DNA of 64,000 nt from Candidatus Leptovillus affinis (GCA_016705235.1 JADIYP010000006.1:682001-746000), one strand, 5' to 3'. Shown: positions 16,315 to 24,131, counted from the first letter of the stretch. Made by a program: numbers and translations. The notes: generated by a model from the sequence alone, not told the origin.

Positions 16315-17127
16315 ATGTCCCTGGACCTCATGCCCTTCATCTGGGTCACACTGGCCTTCATCATCCTGCTGATTTTGCAGCGCTGGATCCATGCCCACCT
16401 GCACGGCCTCTCCTTGCTCATCACCGGCCAGCCGCAGTACGCCGTCATTTTATACGCCATCGTCTTACTGCCGGGCGTGCTGCTGCATGAGGTCAGTCAT
16501 TGGGTGGCTGCATCGCTGTTGGGCGTTCGCACCGGCAAACTGTCCCTCTTCCCGCGCGTCCAGCCCGATGGAACCATTCAACTTGGCTACGTGGAGTATT
16601 ACAAAGGGCGGACATTGGGACCCATCCGCGAAAGCCTCATCGGCGGCGCGCCGCTCATCAGCGGCACCCTCGTCATTCTGCTGATTGGTTTCCGGGTGTT
16701 TAATGTGGAAGGGCTGACGGCCGCGCTGCAAACAGGCGACGTAGACCAGTTAACGCTGGCCCTCGGCACAATCATCCAGACCAATGATTTTTTTGTCTGG
16801 CTGTACCTGTTGTTTGCCATTTGCAACGCCATGATGCCCAGCGCTTCCGACCGCCGCGCCTGGCCAGCGTTTGTGCTGACGATGATCGTCGTCGCCGTCA
16901 TTGCCTATTTTTTGGGCATGACCGATGCGGTGATGGCCAATCTGGCCGGACCAGTGGTGACGATCTTTGGTTATCTGGGCGTGGCGTTGTCGATGGCCAT
17001 CGCGGTTGACCTGGTTTTTATGGCGCTCATTGCACTGCTGGAAGCCATCGTCGGTCGCGTAAAAGGCGTCAGCGTGCGCTATGGCAACAACAGTGGCCCC
17101 ACCGACTCCCGCCCACCGGCAAGATAA
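16315..17127 (+). CDS. Putative M50-like membrane metallopeptidase
   Basis: A 270-residue polytopic membrane protein. The zinc motif is LLHEVSHWVAA (His58, Glu59, His62, HExxH) inside a membrane helix, as in site-2-protease-like M50 enzymes. A cytoplasmic loop GKLSLFPRVQPDG and six or so hydrophobic helices follow. A third zinc ligand in the usual late DG motif is not obvious, so catalysis is uncertain. The ATG at 16315 starts after the tpiA hairpin; an ORF extension to 16222 would overlap tpiA. It is not linked to a known sigma/anti-sigma pair. Confidence 0.7.
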   Translation: MSLDLMPFIWVTLAFIILLILQRWIHAHLHGLSLLITGQPQYAVILYAIVLLPGVLLHEVSHWVAASLLGVRTGKLSLFPRVQPDGTIQLGYVEYYKGRTLGPIRESLIGGAPLISGTLVILLIGFRVFNVEGLTAALQTGDVDQLTLALGTIIQTNDFFVWLYLLFAICNAMMPSASDRRAWPAFVLTMIVVAVIAYFLGMTDAVMANLAGPVVTIFGYLGVALSMAIAVDLVFMALIALLEAIVGRVKGVSVRYGNNSGPTDSRPPAR

Positions 17128-17181
17128 AAGCCCATCTCGTGAACCATTGGCAGCAGGCGAAACAGCCGTTGATAAATCGGC

Positions 17182-17187
17182 TATAAT
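17182..17187 (+). promoter_or_regulatory. Candidate -10 box for the MazEF-like module
   Basis: A perfect TATAAT lies 31 bases before the antitoxin ATG, with AAGGAG between them. A -35 at consensus spacing is weak (GAAACA), so autoregulated activation is possible. Confidence 0.35.
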
Positions 17188-17218
17188 TCTTTCCATACAA
17201 GGACAAGGAGTCTATGCG

Positions 17219-17446
17219 ATGCTTCAAGCGATTGAAGGGATCATTGATCAAGACGGTAAATTGCGAATTCTGGGAAAAGTGAGCCTGCCAAAATTTCGCC
17301 GGGTCATTATCACGATTCTTGACGAAGAGCCATCAGACGAGATTGCCAATCTGGCTTTTTTAAGCGAAGCGGCCTTGGCAAAAGAATGGGAACGACCGGA
17401 GGAGGATGAAGCATGGTCACACTTAGCCCAGCTTCCGTCGTTATAG
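17219..17446 (+). CDS. Putative type II antitoxin paired with a MazF/PemK-like toxin
   Basis: A 75-residue protein. Its N-terminal half (AIEGIIDQDGKLRILGKVSL) resembles small beta-rich antitoxins of the DUF104/DUF2281 kind, and its acidic C-terminal tail (KEWERPEEDEAWSHL) fits a toxin-wrapping segment. AAGGAG lies eight bases before ATG 17219. Its end overlaps the toxin start by 34 bp. The assignment rests mainly on this context and the acidic tail; I am not certain of the family. Confidence 0.7.
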   Translation: MLQAIEGIIDQDGKLRILGKVSLPKFRRVIITILDEEPSDEIANLAFLSEAALAKEWERPEEDEAWSHLAQLPSL

Positions 17447-17781
17447 TTCCATTCCCGTTTTCGGATCTTTCAGGCACAAAGCTTCGCCCCGCTCTGGTTT
17501 TGGCTGAAACAGGCTATGAAGACTGGCTTTTATGCCAAATTACGAGCAAAGCTTACGCAGACCCCACCGCTGTTCGTTTGACTGATGCGGAATTAAGCGT
17601 GGGCACATTAAACATGACAAGTTACGTCCGACCTATGAAATTGTTTACCGCCCATGTGGATTTGATTATCAAGCGTGTAGCCACCCTCGATGCCCCGACT
17701 TTTAGAACGATTTTGACGGCCACAATCGAATCTCTGCAAGAGAACTTGCCTCCCCTCAATGAGTTACCTGTCAACATTTAA
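17413..17781 (+). CDS. MazF/PemK-family toxin (endoribonuclease)
   Basis: A 122-residue PemK/MazF fold. The opening SVVIVPFPFSDLSGTKLRPALVL is the family signature, with the catalytic-region Arg in LRPALV and the Thr/Ser of ITSKAYAD. Family members cleave mRNA at short sequences. GGAGGA inside the antitoxin gene serves as its ribosome site. The overlapping order antitoxin then toxin is typical. Sequence specificity cannot be predicted. Confidence 0.88.
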   Translation: MVTLSPASVVIVPFPFSDLSGTKLRPALVLAETGYEDWLLCQITSKAYADPTAVRLTDAELSVGTLNMTSYVRPMKLFTAHVDLIIKRVATLDAPTFRTILTATIESLQENLPPLNELPVNI

Positions 17782-17812
17782 ATATGGGTACCTGTTCAGG
17801 TTCCTTTGGCAA

Positions 17813-17959
17813 GAGCCCAAGGGTTTGATGCCCAACTAATCCAAATTCTCAGGAGACATCATGAGTGGTCTAACCCACCACCACGAATGAAAAGGATGAG
17901 ATTTGTCAAATCTTAAAGATTTGACAAATCTATTTTCAAGGGAGCAAACCCTTGGGGTC
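17813..17959. repeat. GACCCC-type hairpin element, copy 7, carrying an 89-bp insertion
   Basis: Reading in reverse orientation the element is intact to CTCAGGAG at 17855. It then has 89 extra bases (17856-17944) and resumes with CAAACCCTTGGGGTC. GGAG occurs at both junctions (17852-17855 and 17941-17944), as a 4-bp target duplication would. The insert contains a perfect inverted repeat. Confidence 0.8.
17899..17931. repeat. Perfect 15-bp inverted repeat inside the insertion
   Basis: AGATTTGTCAAATCT, then TAA, then AGATTTGACAAATCT. Each arm is itself nearly palindromic. It is AT-rich, unlike the surrounding DNA. Confidence 0.8.
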
Positions 17960-17974
17960 TTCATCGTTACTAAT

Positions 17975-18856
17975 ATGGTCTCTATTCTCATCACTGCTTA
18001 CCGGGAAGCCGCCACCATCGGCAGGGCGATAGAGGCGTTTCTGCCCCAACTCGCCCCGGAAGATGAGCTGTTGGTGGTGTGCCCGGATGAGGAGACAACG
18101 GCCGTTACCCACTCCTACGCCGCCGCCCACCCCCAAATCCGCCACATCCGCGACCCGCAGCAGGGCAAACCGGCCGCTCTCAACGTCGGGCTGGCGGCTG
18201 CCAGCGGCGACCTCATCGTCTTTAGCGATGGCGATGTGTGGGTGGCCCCGGATGCCCTGGCTCCCCTGCTGGCCCCGTTTGTTGATGAGGGCGTGGGCGC
18301 GGTGACGGGACGGCCGTGCAGCGCCAGCCCTCGCACTACCCAACTCGGTTACTGGTCCCATTTGCTCACCGACGCCGCGCATCAGGAACGGCTGCGCCGC
18401 GACAGTGGCGGCGACTTCCTGCTCTGCTCCGGCTACCTCTTCGCCGCCCGCCGCGCCCTGCTGCCGCCCATCCCCGAAGACGCCCTGGCCGAAGACGCGG
18501 TGATTTCGCAAATGATTGCCGCCCAGGGACGGCGCATTCGCTATGCGCCAGAGGCGCGGGTTTACGTGAAATATCCCACGACTTACGCCGACTGGCTGCG
18601 GCAAAAGGTGCGTTCGGCGGGGGGGTATGCCCAGGAGATGGTGCGGCAGTCGCCTTACCAGATGCGCTCGGCGCGGCTGGAGGCGCTGCATGGCACGGGG
18701 CTGGCGCTGCGTTACCCGCAATCGCTGCGCGAGTTTGGCTGGACGCTGGCGCTGTTTGCGGCCCGGCTGCATTTGTGGGCGCTGGTGGTGTGGCAGGTGC
18801 GGGTGAGGCAACGGCCGTTAGCCCAGCTCTGGCAGCGGGTGGAGACGACGAAGTAG
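17975..18856 (+). CDS. Family 2 glycosyltransferase
   Basis: A 293-residue GT-A fold enzyme. SILITAYREAATIGRAIEAF opens the nucleotide-binding domain, the metal-binding DxD is in IVFSDGDVWV, and the acceptor motifs are LAEDAVISQ and LRQKVRSAGG. A short hydrophobic C-terminal segment (LREFGWTLALFAARLHLWAL) may bind the membrane. The ATG at 17975 is preferred because an extension to 17903 would be encoded by the repeat element. No polysaccharide cluster is adjacent. Confidence 0.85.
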   Translation: MVSILITAYREAATIGRAIEAFLPQLAPEDELLVVCPDEETTAVTHSYAAAHPQIRHIRDPQQGKPAALNVGLAAASGDLIVFSDGDVWVAPDALAPLLAPFVDEGVGAVTGRPCSASPRTTQLGYWSHLLTDAAHQERLRRDSGGDFLLCSGYLFAARRALLPPIPEDALAEDAVISQMIAAQGRRIRYAPEARVYVKYPTTYADWLRQKVRSAGGYAQEMVRQSPYQMRSARLEALHGTGLALRYPQSLREFGWTLALFAARLHLWALVVWQVRVRQRPLAQLWQRVETTK

Positions 18857-18887
18857 GAACGGCCGTGAACTGATAGGGAACGCCAGT

Positions 18888-19139
18888 GTGGGGTGTGGAA
18901 ACTTGACTGTGGAGCGCGGAAACTTCGTTGTGGAGCGTGGAAACTTCGTTGTGGAGCATGGAAACTTCGTTGTGGGGCGTGGAAACTTGACTGTGGAGCG
19001 TGGAAACTTCGTTGTGGAGCGTGGAAACTTCGTTGTGGAGCGTGGAAACTTCGTTGTGGAGCGTGGAAACTTCGTTGTGGAGCGTGGAAACTTCGTTGTG
19101 GAGGGTGGAAACTTCGTTGTGGAGCATGGAAACTTGGTT
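18888..19139. repeat. 21-bp minisatellite, 12 units
   Basis: There are twelve consecutive 21-bp units with few substitutions, the commonest reading V-E-R-G-N-F-V in one frame. Because 21 is a multiple of three and the unit has no stop in any phase, all six frames stay open across it. Units 1 and 5 share a variant end (TTGACT), which suggests block duplication. It lies between the glycosyltransferase stop and the VapB-like promoter. Confidence 0.95.
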
Positions 19140-19144
19140 GTGCC

Positions 19145-19182
19145 TTGATCAAACCCCAAATGCAATGTATATTGCAATGTAT
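19145..19182 (+). promoter_or_regulatory. Promoter and direct-repeat operator of the VapBC-like module
   Basis: TTGATC (19145-19150) and TATATT (19168-19173) are separated by 17 bases. A direct repeat TGCAATGTAT (19161-19170 and 19173-19182), spaced 12 bp, covers the -10. This is the arrangement expected for autorepression by a ribbon-helix-helix antitoxin. Confidence 0.55.
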
Positions 19183-19207
19183 ACCGCCGATTATCTGGAG
19201 GCCGCTC

Positions 19208-19465
19208 ATGGGCACAAAAATTCGCAAACAAATCTACATTGAAGCGGATCAAGAGTCACGCCTGAAACAGCTTGCCAGCCTGACCAATCTCTCCGAAGCC
19301 GAAATTATTCGGCAGGCCATTGACCAACGCACCCAATCTCTGGGCAGCAAACGACGCAATCTGGCTGCCTGGCAGTCGGAACGGGCCTTTATCCAGCAGT
19401 TGATCGACGCCGGTCCGGTGGCCGACGGCCGTACCTGGCAGCGCGACGATCTGTATGACCGCTAA
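19208..19465 (+). CDS. Ribbon-helix-helix (CopG-like) antitoxin
   Basis: An 85-residue protein. KIRKQIYIEADQESRLKQLA is the DNA-binding beta strand and first helix, LSEAEIIRQAID is the second helix, and a C-terminal arm would hold the toxin. GGAGG lies seven bases before the ATG. The reading frame is open upstream through the whole minisatellite to 18893, so a longer fusion product is formally possible, but the promoter and ribosome site favour this start. It overlaps the PIN toxin by 11 bp. Confidence 0.85.
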   Translation: MGTKIRKQIYIEADQESRLKQLASLTNLSEAEIIRQAIDQRTQSLGSKRRNLAAWQSERAFIQQLIDAGPVADGRTWQRDDLYDR

Positions 19466-19916
19466 AATTTTTGTCGATACCAACATTCTGGTGTACGCCT
19501 ACGACCGCTCGGAACCAGAAAAGCAGCGGCAGGCGGCGCTAATTCTGGACAAACTGGCCCTTTCTGGCCTGGGCGTCATCAGCAGCCAGGTCATGGCGGA
19601 GTTTTTTGTGACGGTGACGCGCAAAATCAGCGCGCCGCTCGCGCCGGACTCCGCTTATCAACGACTGGAAAATTATCAACAAAGCTGGGAAATCCTGGAC
19701 GTGACGCCGGCCATTGTGCTGGAAGCAGCGCGGGGTGTGCGCGATTACCAGTTTGGCTTTTGGGATGCGCAAATTTGGGCCACAGCCCACTTGAATCAGA
19801 TTGCCGCCATTTTTAGTGAGGATTTTAACGTGGGGGCTGTCGTTGAAGGCGTGCGGTTTGTGAATCCCTTAACGGCCGATTTTCAGGTTGAAGATTGGCT
19901 GGGCCTGGCGCGGTAA
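19455..19916 (+). CDS. PIN-domain toxin (VapC-like ribonuclease)
   Basis: A 153-residue PIN nuclease. The first acidic residue is Asp8 in FVDTNILVYAYD, further acidic positions are Glu in VMAEFFVT and Asp in FGFWDAQIWATA, and a late acidic residue is in FSEDFN. Such toxins usually cleave tRNA or rRNA. It overlaps the antitoxin gene and is probably cotranslated. Confidence 0.9.
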   Translation: MTAKIFVDTNILVYAYDRSEPEKQRQAALILDKLALSGLGVISSQVMAEFFVTVTRKISAPLAPDSAYQRLENYQQSWEILDVTPAIVLEAARGVRDYQFGFWDAQIWATAHLNQIAAIFSEDFNVGAVVEGVRFVNPLTADFQVEDWLGLAR

Positions 19917-20008
19917 GCAGTGCGTTCTGGTCTGCGGACCGGTAATGCCCTTGTCGGGTCGATGGGAAGGGAGGAAACGGCCGTTTTTGCAGCCGGGTGG
20001 AGAGATAA

Positions 20009-20614
20009 ATGCTGTATAAGGCCTTGATTATCGTAGGTTTTCTGTTTACAGGTTTGGCAGGGTGCGTCAGAAGTGTTGGTGCGCCAATCGTAAGCCAATC
20101 AGACAACCCAAAACTAACAACAGAATTTGTTTTAGGGAAGGAGACGGAATTCCGCAGTATAGAAGATGGCTTTATATTTAGTCATCCAGAAGATTGGATA
20201 GTGCAAAAACATACTGTAGTTTGGGTAACACCAAGTGAAATTGATTTCCCTCAAGATACCAGCGCAATACCAACTGAGGCTACCTTTACACTATTCACGA
20301 AAAGCCCATATACCGGGCGAATCAGCAGAAAATGGCGGATTCCTCAGTCAGCCAGCTCAGTGGCTCAAGATATTGCCAACGTAACACAAGAATGGCAAAT
20401 GATAAAACCTGTGGAAGCTGTTGATATCAATGGATGGGATGGAGCTGTTTATTTACAAGCGCCAGATGATACAACACACCTATATTCGATAATTTTGCGT
20501 ATTGCTGATGACAAGGTTGTTGTACTCGGAGCATTGGGACCGGCAAGTCGCAGCGAGGAAATGCAGAATATTCTAAATGCGATTGCCCTCAATATTCGCC
20601 CTCTAAATGAATAA
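20009..20614 (+). CDS. Putative lipoprotein of unknown function
   Basis: A 201-residue protein with a short signal peptide and lipobox ending at Cys19 (GLAGC). The mature part begins with polar residues, then a beta-rich domain (FIFSHPEDWIVQKHTVVWVT, TATFTLFTKSPYTGR) reminiscent of PsbP-like surface domains, though I would not assign it. The gene is clearly more AT-rich than its neighbours and contains no ACGGCCGT, suggesting recent acquisition. GGAGAG precedes the ATG. Confidence 0.7.
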   Translation: MLYKALIIVGFLFTGLAGCVRSVGAPIVSQSDNPKLTTEFVLGKETEFRSIEDGFIFSHPEDWIVQKHTVVWVTPSEIDFPQDTSAIPTEATFTLFTKSPYTGRISRKWRIPQSASSVAQDIANVTQEWQMIKPVEAVDINGWDGAVYLQAPDDTTHLYSIILRIADDKVVVLGALGPASRSEEMQNILNAIALNIRPLNE

Positions 20615-20741
20615 CCCATGCCTACACCCCTTTGGCCAGTTTCCCGCCCTAGTTGAGCCCGTGTGCCGAAGCAGAGTAGCTGTGGGAGTAACGGCCGTTC
20701 CCCTACCCGCACAGTGCGTCAAAACGGCGAAATAAGGAATA

Positions 20742-20803
20742 ATTAATGGATGAATTGTTGAACAGCTAATGCCATTAACCATTCAACAATTCACCCATTC
20801 ACC
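20742..20803. repeat. Imperfect inverted repeat before the SIS gene
   Basis: Arms AATGGATGAATTGTTGAA and TTCAACAATTCACCCATT flank about 25 bases. It is AT-rich and followed by a second CACCCATT. It may be a small non-autonomous repeat. The rest of 20615-20830 holds one ACGGCCGT and no gene. Confidence 0.6.
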
Positions 20804-20830
20804 CATTAAAAATTATGGAACGCTCCCCCC

Positions 20831-21958
20831 TTGCACCAACAAGTAGACACCCTGCCCGACCTCGTCCGGGTGATGGTGGACCGGCTTACGGCCGTTATCC
20901 CCACCGCCCTCTCTCCCGCCCTCTGCGCCAACGTCCGACGCGTCTTTGTCACCGGCTGCGGCGACAGCCACCACGCCGCCCTCAACGGCGAACTGGCCTT
21001 CGAGCAGCTCGCCGGGCTGCCCTGCGAACCGATGACCGCCATGCAGTTTGGTCGTTACGCCGCCCGCTTCCTGCCGGACCCCGGCCCCGGCGGCAATCTG
21101 GTCCTGGCGATTTCCGTCAGCGGGCAAGTCAGCCGCACGGCCGAGGCGCTGGCCCTGGGGCGCAAAGCGGGCGGGCTGGCGGTGGCCCTCACCGGCAACC
21201 CGGCCGGGGCGCTGGCGCAGGAGGCGGAGGTGGTGGTGGAAACGGCCGTTCCCCCCCTCCCCGACGAACTGCAAGGGCTGATCGTGCCCGGCACGCGCAG
21301 CTATGTGGCTTCGCAGTTGGCGCTGTATCTGACGGCCGTGCACCTGGGCGAGCTGCGCGGCCATCTCACGCACCGGGCGGCGCGGCAGGCGCGGCAAACG
21401 CTGGCCAACATGGCCGATGCGATGGAAGCAACCATCGCCCGCAGCGACCCCATTGCCCAACAACTGGCGGCGGATTGGCTGGACGGCCGTGAGTTTGTCT
21501 TTTGCGGCGCGGGACCCAACTTGGGCACGGCGCTGTTTAGCGCGGCCAAGTTGATTGAGGCGGCGGGCGATACGGCCGTCGCCCAGGACACGGAGGAATG
21601 GGCGCACCTGCAATACTTCGGCAAGCAGGCGGATACGCCGACCTTTGTCATCAGCGCGGGGGGATGGGATGCCAGCCGGGCGCGGGAAGTGGTGACGGCG
21701 GCGGCCCATATTGGCCGCCGGGTGGCGGTGATTGGACCGGATGAAATGAAGGTGACGGCCGTGCCCCACCTGCCCCTCGCCGACTCCCCTGACGAATGCT
21801 TCTCCCCCTTGCTGGCCTGCCTGCCCGGCACGCTCTTCGCCGCCTACCGCGCCCAATTCCTGGGCGAACCCTACTTCCGCGCCTTTGGCGGCGGCCGCAG
21901 CATCCAGGGCGGCGGCGGCATTTCGCGCATTCGGGATAGTGAAAGGATTGGAGATTAG
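20831..21958 (+). CDS. SIS-domain protein (glucosamine-6-phosphate isomerase/deaminase-like)
   Basis: A 375-residue protein with two sugar-isomerase domains and no glutaminase domain. FVTGCGDSHHAAL opens the first and AISVSGQVSRTAEAL holds its Ser-rich phosphate loop; EFVFCGAGPNLGTALF opens the second. This fits the GlmS isomerase half or AgaS-like deaminases acting on a sugar phosphate. The start is uncertain: TTG 20831 begins where similarity does, but no good ribosome site precedes it. The last codons (IRDSERIGD) run into a GGATTGGAGATT repeat, so the original C terminus may have been altered. Confidence 0.8.
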   Translation: MHQQVDTLPDLVRVMVDRLTAVIPTALSPALCANVRRVFVTGCGDSHHAALNGELAFEQLAGLPCEPMTAMQFGRYAARFLPDPGPGGNLVLAISVSGQVSRTAEALALGRKAGGLAVALTGNPAGALAQEAEVVVETAVPPLPDELQGLIVPGTRSYVASQLALYLTAVHLGELRGHLTHRAARQARQTLANMADAMEATIARSDPIAQQLAADWLDGREFVFCGAGPNLGTALFSAAKLIEAAGDTAVAQDTEEWAHLQYFGKQADTPTFVISAGGWDASRAREVVTAAAHIGRRVAVIGPDEMKVTAVPHLPLADSPDECFSPLLACLPGTLFAAYRAQFLGEPYFRAFGGGRSIQGGGGISRIRDSERIGD

Positions 21959-21975
21959 AGATTGGAGATTCAGTA
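21942..21975. repeat. GATTGGAGATT tract overlapping the end of the SIS gene
   Basis: GGATTGGAGATTAGAGATTG and onward is a short tandem motif shared with 22255-22300, 28394-28470 and 35606-35700. It supplies the last codons and stop of the SIS gene. Confidence 0.7.
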
Positions 21976-21990
21976 GATCAAAAAAACACG

Positions 21991-22119
21991 TGTCATTCCG
22001 GGGAATCTTCGGCCCTGAGCGCAGCCGAATGGGGGAATCCCGACAAATTCGGTATTTCAGGGGAACGGGATGCTTCGGAGGATGCTTCGGCGGCCTCAGC
22101 ACAGGCTCTCAGCATGACA
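21991..22119. repeat. TGTCAT...ATGACA inverted-repeat element, second copy
   Basis: It begins TGTCATTCCGGGGAATCTTC and ends CTCTCAGCATGACA, with GGGATGCTTCGGAGGATGCT inside. It shares the right half with 5502-5592. Confidence 0.75.
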
Positions 22120-22163
22120 GATAAAACCACATCTACCTTCTCAATAAGTTGGGGAATTTGTAG

Positions 22164-22204
22164 GTCGGATTGTTAATCCGACCGTGCGGAATGGCATTCC
22201 GCAC
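22164..22204. repeat. Twin perfect hairpins
   Basis: GTCGGATT-GTT-AATCCGAC (22164-22182) is followed one base later by GTGCGGAAT-GGC-ATTCCGCAC (22184-22204). The pair is framed by GTAG at the left and CTAC at the right, so the whole unit is itself an inverted repeat. Confidence 0.75.
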
Positions 22205-22297
22205 TACGACACCCCGAAATATTGAGGAGAGACACTACTGAGAAAAAAGATTTGGGATTGGGGACTTGCCTGATATTCAATCTCTAATCCCCAATCT

Positions 22298-23230
22298 CTA
22301 TTTAAACGCCACCCTCGGTTCCAGGGCGCAGGCGCTTTCCCACCATTGGCGGATGCGCCCGCCGATGGGACGGCCGACCCAGCGTTCCATATCGTAAATA
22401 ATGGGCCACAGTTTTTCAAAATCGACGCCGGTCCCAAAGCCCATTTTGTAGGCCAGAAAAACCAGGTCTTCGGTGGCCAGGTTGCCGGCCGCGCCGGGGG
22501 CAAAAGGACAGCCGCCCAGGCCGCCCAGGCTGCTGTCGAAGATGCGCACGCCTGCTTGCAGGGCAGTCGTGGCGTTGGCCAGGCCCATCGCCTGCGTGTC
22601 GTGCAGGTGGACGGCCAGCCGGTTCATGTCCAGGCGGCGGCCCAAATCTTCCATGAGTCGGCCAACGGAAAGCGGGTCGGCATGGCCGATGGTGTCGGCG
22701 ATGGCCAGTTCGTCGGCGCCCAGTTCCCACAGTTTTTCGGCCACGGCGATGGTGCGGTAAGGGTTTGTCGGCCCTTCAAACGGACACACCCAGGCAGTCA
22801 TCACGTACACACGGGTCCAAATGCCGGCTTGTTTCGCCTGGGCGACCAGACTGCGGGTCATCTCGAAGGCTTCCTGAGACGACATGCGGGTGTTATTTTG
22901 GCTGAAGCTCTCGCTAACCGATACGCCGCAGGCGATTGCGCGGCAGCCGGCGGCGACGGCGCGGTCATAGCCACGCTGGTTGAAGACGAGGCCGATGAAT
23001 TGGGTGGGGTAACGGCCGTGTTTTTCCAGCGCCGTTGTCATGACCTCGTCAGCATCAGCCATTTGGGGAACTGCTTTGGGGTGTACAAAACTGGTTAGCT
23101 CGATGTATTGCAGCCCGGCATCGACAAGACCATCCACCAGGCGATTTTTGCGCGCCGTGCTGATCGGGTTGGCCTCGTTTTGCAGACCATCCCGCGGACC
23201 GACTTCATACACTTTGAAAAAATCGCTCAT
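22298..23230 (-). CDS. Hydroxymethylglutaryl-CoA lyase family protein
   Basis: A 310-residue TIM-barrel lyase. EVGPRDGLQNE carries the catalytic Arg and metal Asp near the N terminus, HLHDT holds metal-binding histidines, and the signature GLGGCPFAPGAAGN carries the catalytic Cys241. It should cleave HMG-CoA to acetoacetate and acetyl-CoA, a step of leucine degradation; some relatives use other 3-hydroxyacyl-CoAs. GGAGGA precedes the chosen ATG (23230), and the longer frame adds only nine residues. No other leucine-catabolic genes are adjacent. Confidence 0.92.
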   Translation of the reverse strand: MSDFFKVYEVGPRDGLQNEANPISTARKNRLVDGLVDAGLQYIELTSFVHPKAVPQMADADEVMTTALEKHGRYPTQFIGLVFNQRGYDRAVAAGCRAIACGVSVSESFSQNNTRMSSQEAFEMTRSLVAQAKQAGIWTRVYVMTAWVCPFEGPTNPYRTIAVAEKLWELGADELAIADTIGHADPLSVGRLMEDLGRRLDMNRLAVHLHDTQAMGLANATTALQAGVRIFDSSLGGLGGCPFAPGAAGNLATEDLVFLAYKMGFGTGVDFEKLWPIIYDMERWVGRPIGGRIRQWWESACALEPRVAFK

Positions 23231-23312
23231 AGTTTGTCCTCCGGGGACAGCACTCAATAAGCGGTTAAAAACGAAACGAGAGTTTAGCCCGTCAGGTTAA
23301 GTCCTTCGCCTC

Positions 23313-23370
23313 GTAGCCGCAGTATCCCTACCACGCATTTTCCAGAGCGCGGTAGGGATACCGCGGCTAC
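23313..23370. repeat. GTAGCCGCGGTATCC inverted-repeat element
   Basis: GTAGCCGCAGTATCCCTACC is the left arm and GGTAGGGATACCGCGGCTAC the right. The same unit forms a tandem array at 47356-47496. Confidence 0.85.
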
Positions 23371-23440
23371 AATCCATTTGTCGATCAGTTAGTTGGTTTC
23401 AGATTGGTCCAATCTAAACAAATTAGAGAAAGTCGGTTGT

Positions 23441-23803
23441 TTAATACTGCCCAACCAGGGGATCAACTTCCAGGGCATAGGCGTTAATGCCGCCTTGCAG
23501 GTTAAAAACGTTTTGCCAGCCCTGCCGCAGCAGCCACATAGACACCTGAGCGCTGCGAATGCCATGATGACACATCACCACAATTTCAACCGTTTTATCG
23601 GCCAAAATCGAGTCGGGTAAAGCGGCGGGGCCACGACGAGAAAGCTCGCTCATGGGCGCGCATTCTGTCTCCCCATCCAGATTGGCTTGTTGATATTCCA
23701 GAGGTTCGCGCACGTCTAACAAGATGAATTGAGAGCCGCCGGTGCGACGTTGGTTTAATTTTTCGGCAACTTCGTGGACGGAAATTTGGGGCAATGAAAT
23801 CAT
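23441..23803 (-). CDS. Single-domain rhodanese-like sulfurtransferase
   Basis: A 120-residue protein. FILLDVREPLEYQQANLDGE is the family N-terminal signature, and the active-site loop CHHGIRS has catalytic Cys78, the usual C-x5 type loop. No signal peptide is present, so it should act in the cytoplasm, passing sulfane sulfur. AAGGAA precedes the ATG at 23803; the longer frame to 23848 has no ribosome site. It is transcribed alone. Confidence 0.92.
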   Translation of the reverse strand: MISLPQISVHEVAEKLNQRRTGGSQFILLDVREPLEYQQANLDGETECAPMSELSRRGPAALPDSILADKTVEIVVMCHHGIRSAQVSMWLLRQGWQNVFNLQGGINAYALEVDPLVGQY

Positions 23804-24131
23804 ACGCAGTTCCTTTGTATTGTGCGATACAGGCGGGAATCTGTGCAAAGTCTATCATAATCTCCTTGCTTAGAGTATAACCAGAAGTTGTGGCCGCCGA
23901 CCCGATAATTTTGGAAAAACTACCTTATCTACGGTTAAATATAGGGACAATAGAACTTAACAGGTGGCAATTTTAAGCGCTGTAGGCCGAAGACCTTGCG
24001 AGCCTTCGGCCGGCACTCCGGAAATGAATCGGGTGACGGCAGGGTCTTGGGTTGCAGCGTGTAGTAACTCAAACGGCCGTTTTCTGGCACAATAGAGAGG
24101 TGATTTACTCAACTCAAAAGGAAACGCAGCG
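23804..24131. other. 328-bp divergent intergene
   Basis: This contains a hairpin GGCCGAAG...CTTCGGCC (23985-24011), one ACGGCCGT near 24073 and the ribosome site of the PhnD-like gene. No gene or repeat-family copy is seen. Confidence 0.55.

Noticed and set aside
17936..18811. 291-residue antisense frame over the glycosyltransferase
   Set aside because: Composition is Arg/Gln/His-rich and it would start inside a repeat element. The sense frame shows GT2 motifs.
18712..19252. Several long frames through the 21-bp array on both strands
   Set aside because: They exist because the unit length is a multiple of three and lacks stops. Apart from the antitoxin-phase frame, none has a plausible start or an extension beyond the array.
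20813..22102. 429-residue open frame on the minus strand opposite the SIS-domain gene
   Set aside because: The plus-strand frame has clear SIS motifs. The antisense frame is rich in Arg, Gly, Gln and His, as expected from mirrored GC-rich codons, and has no family features or ribosome site.
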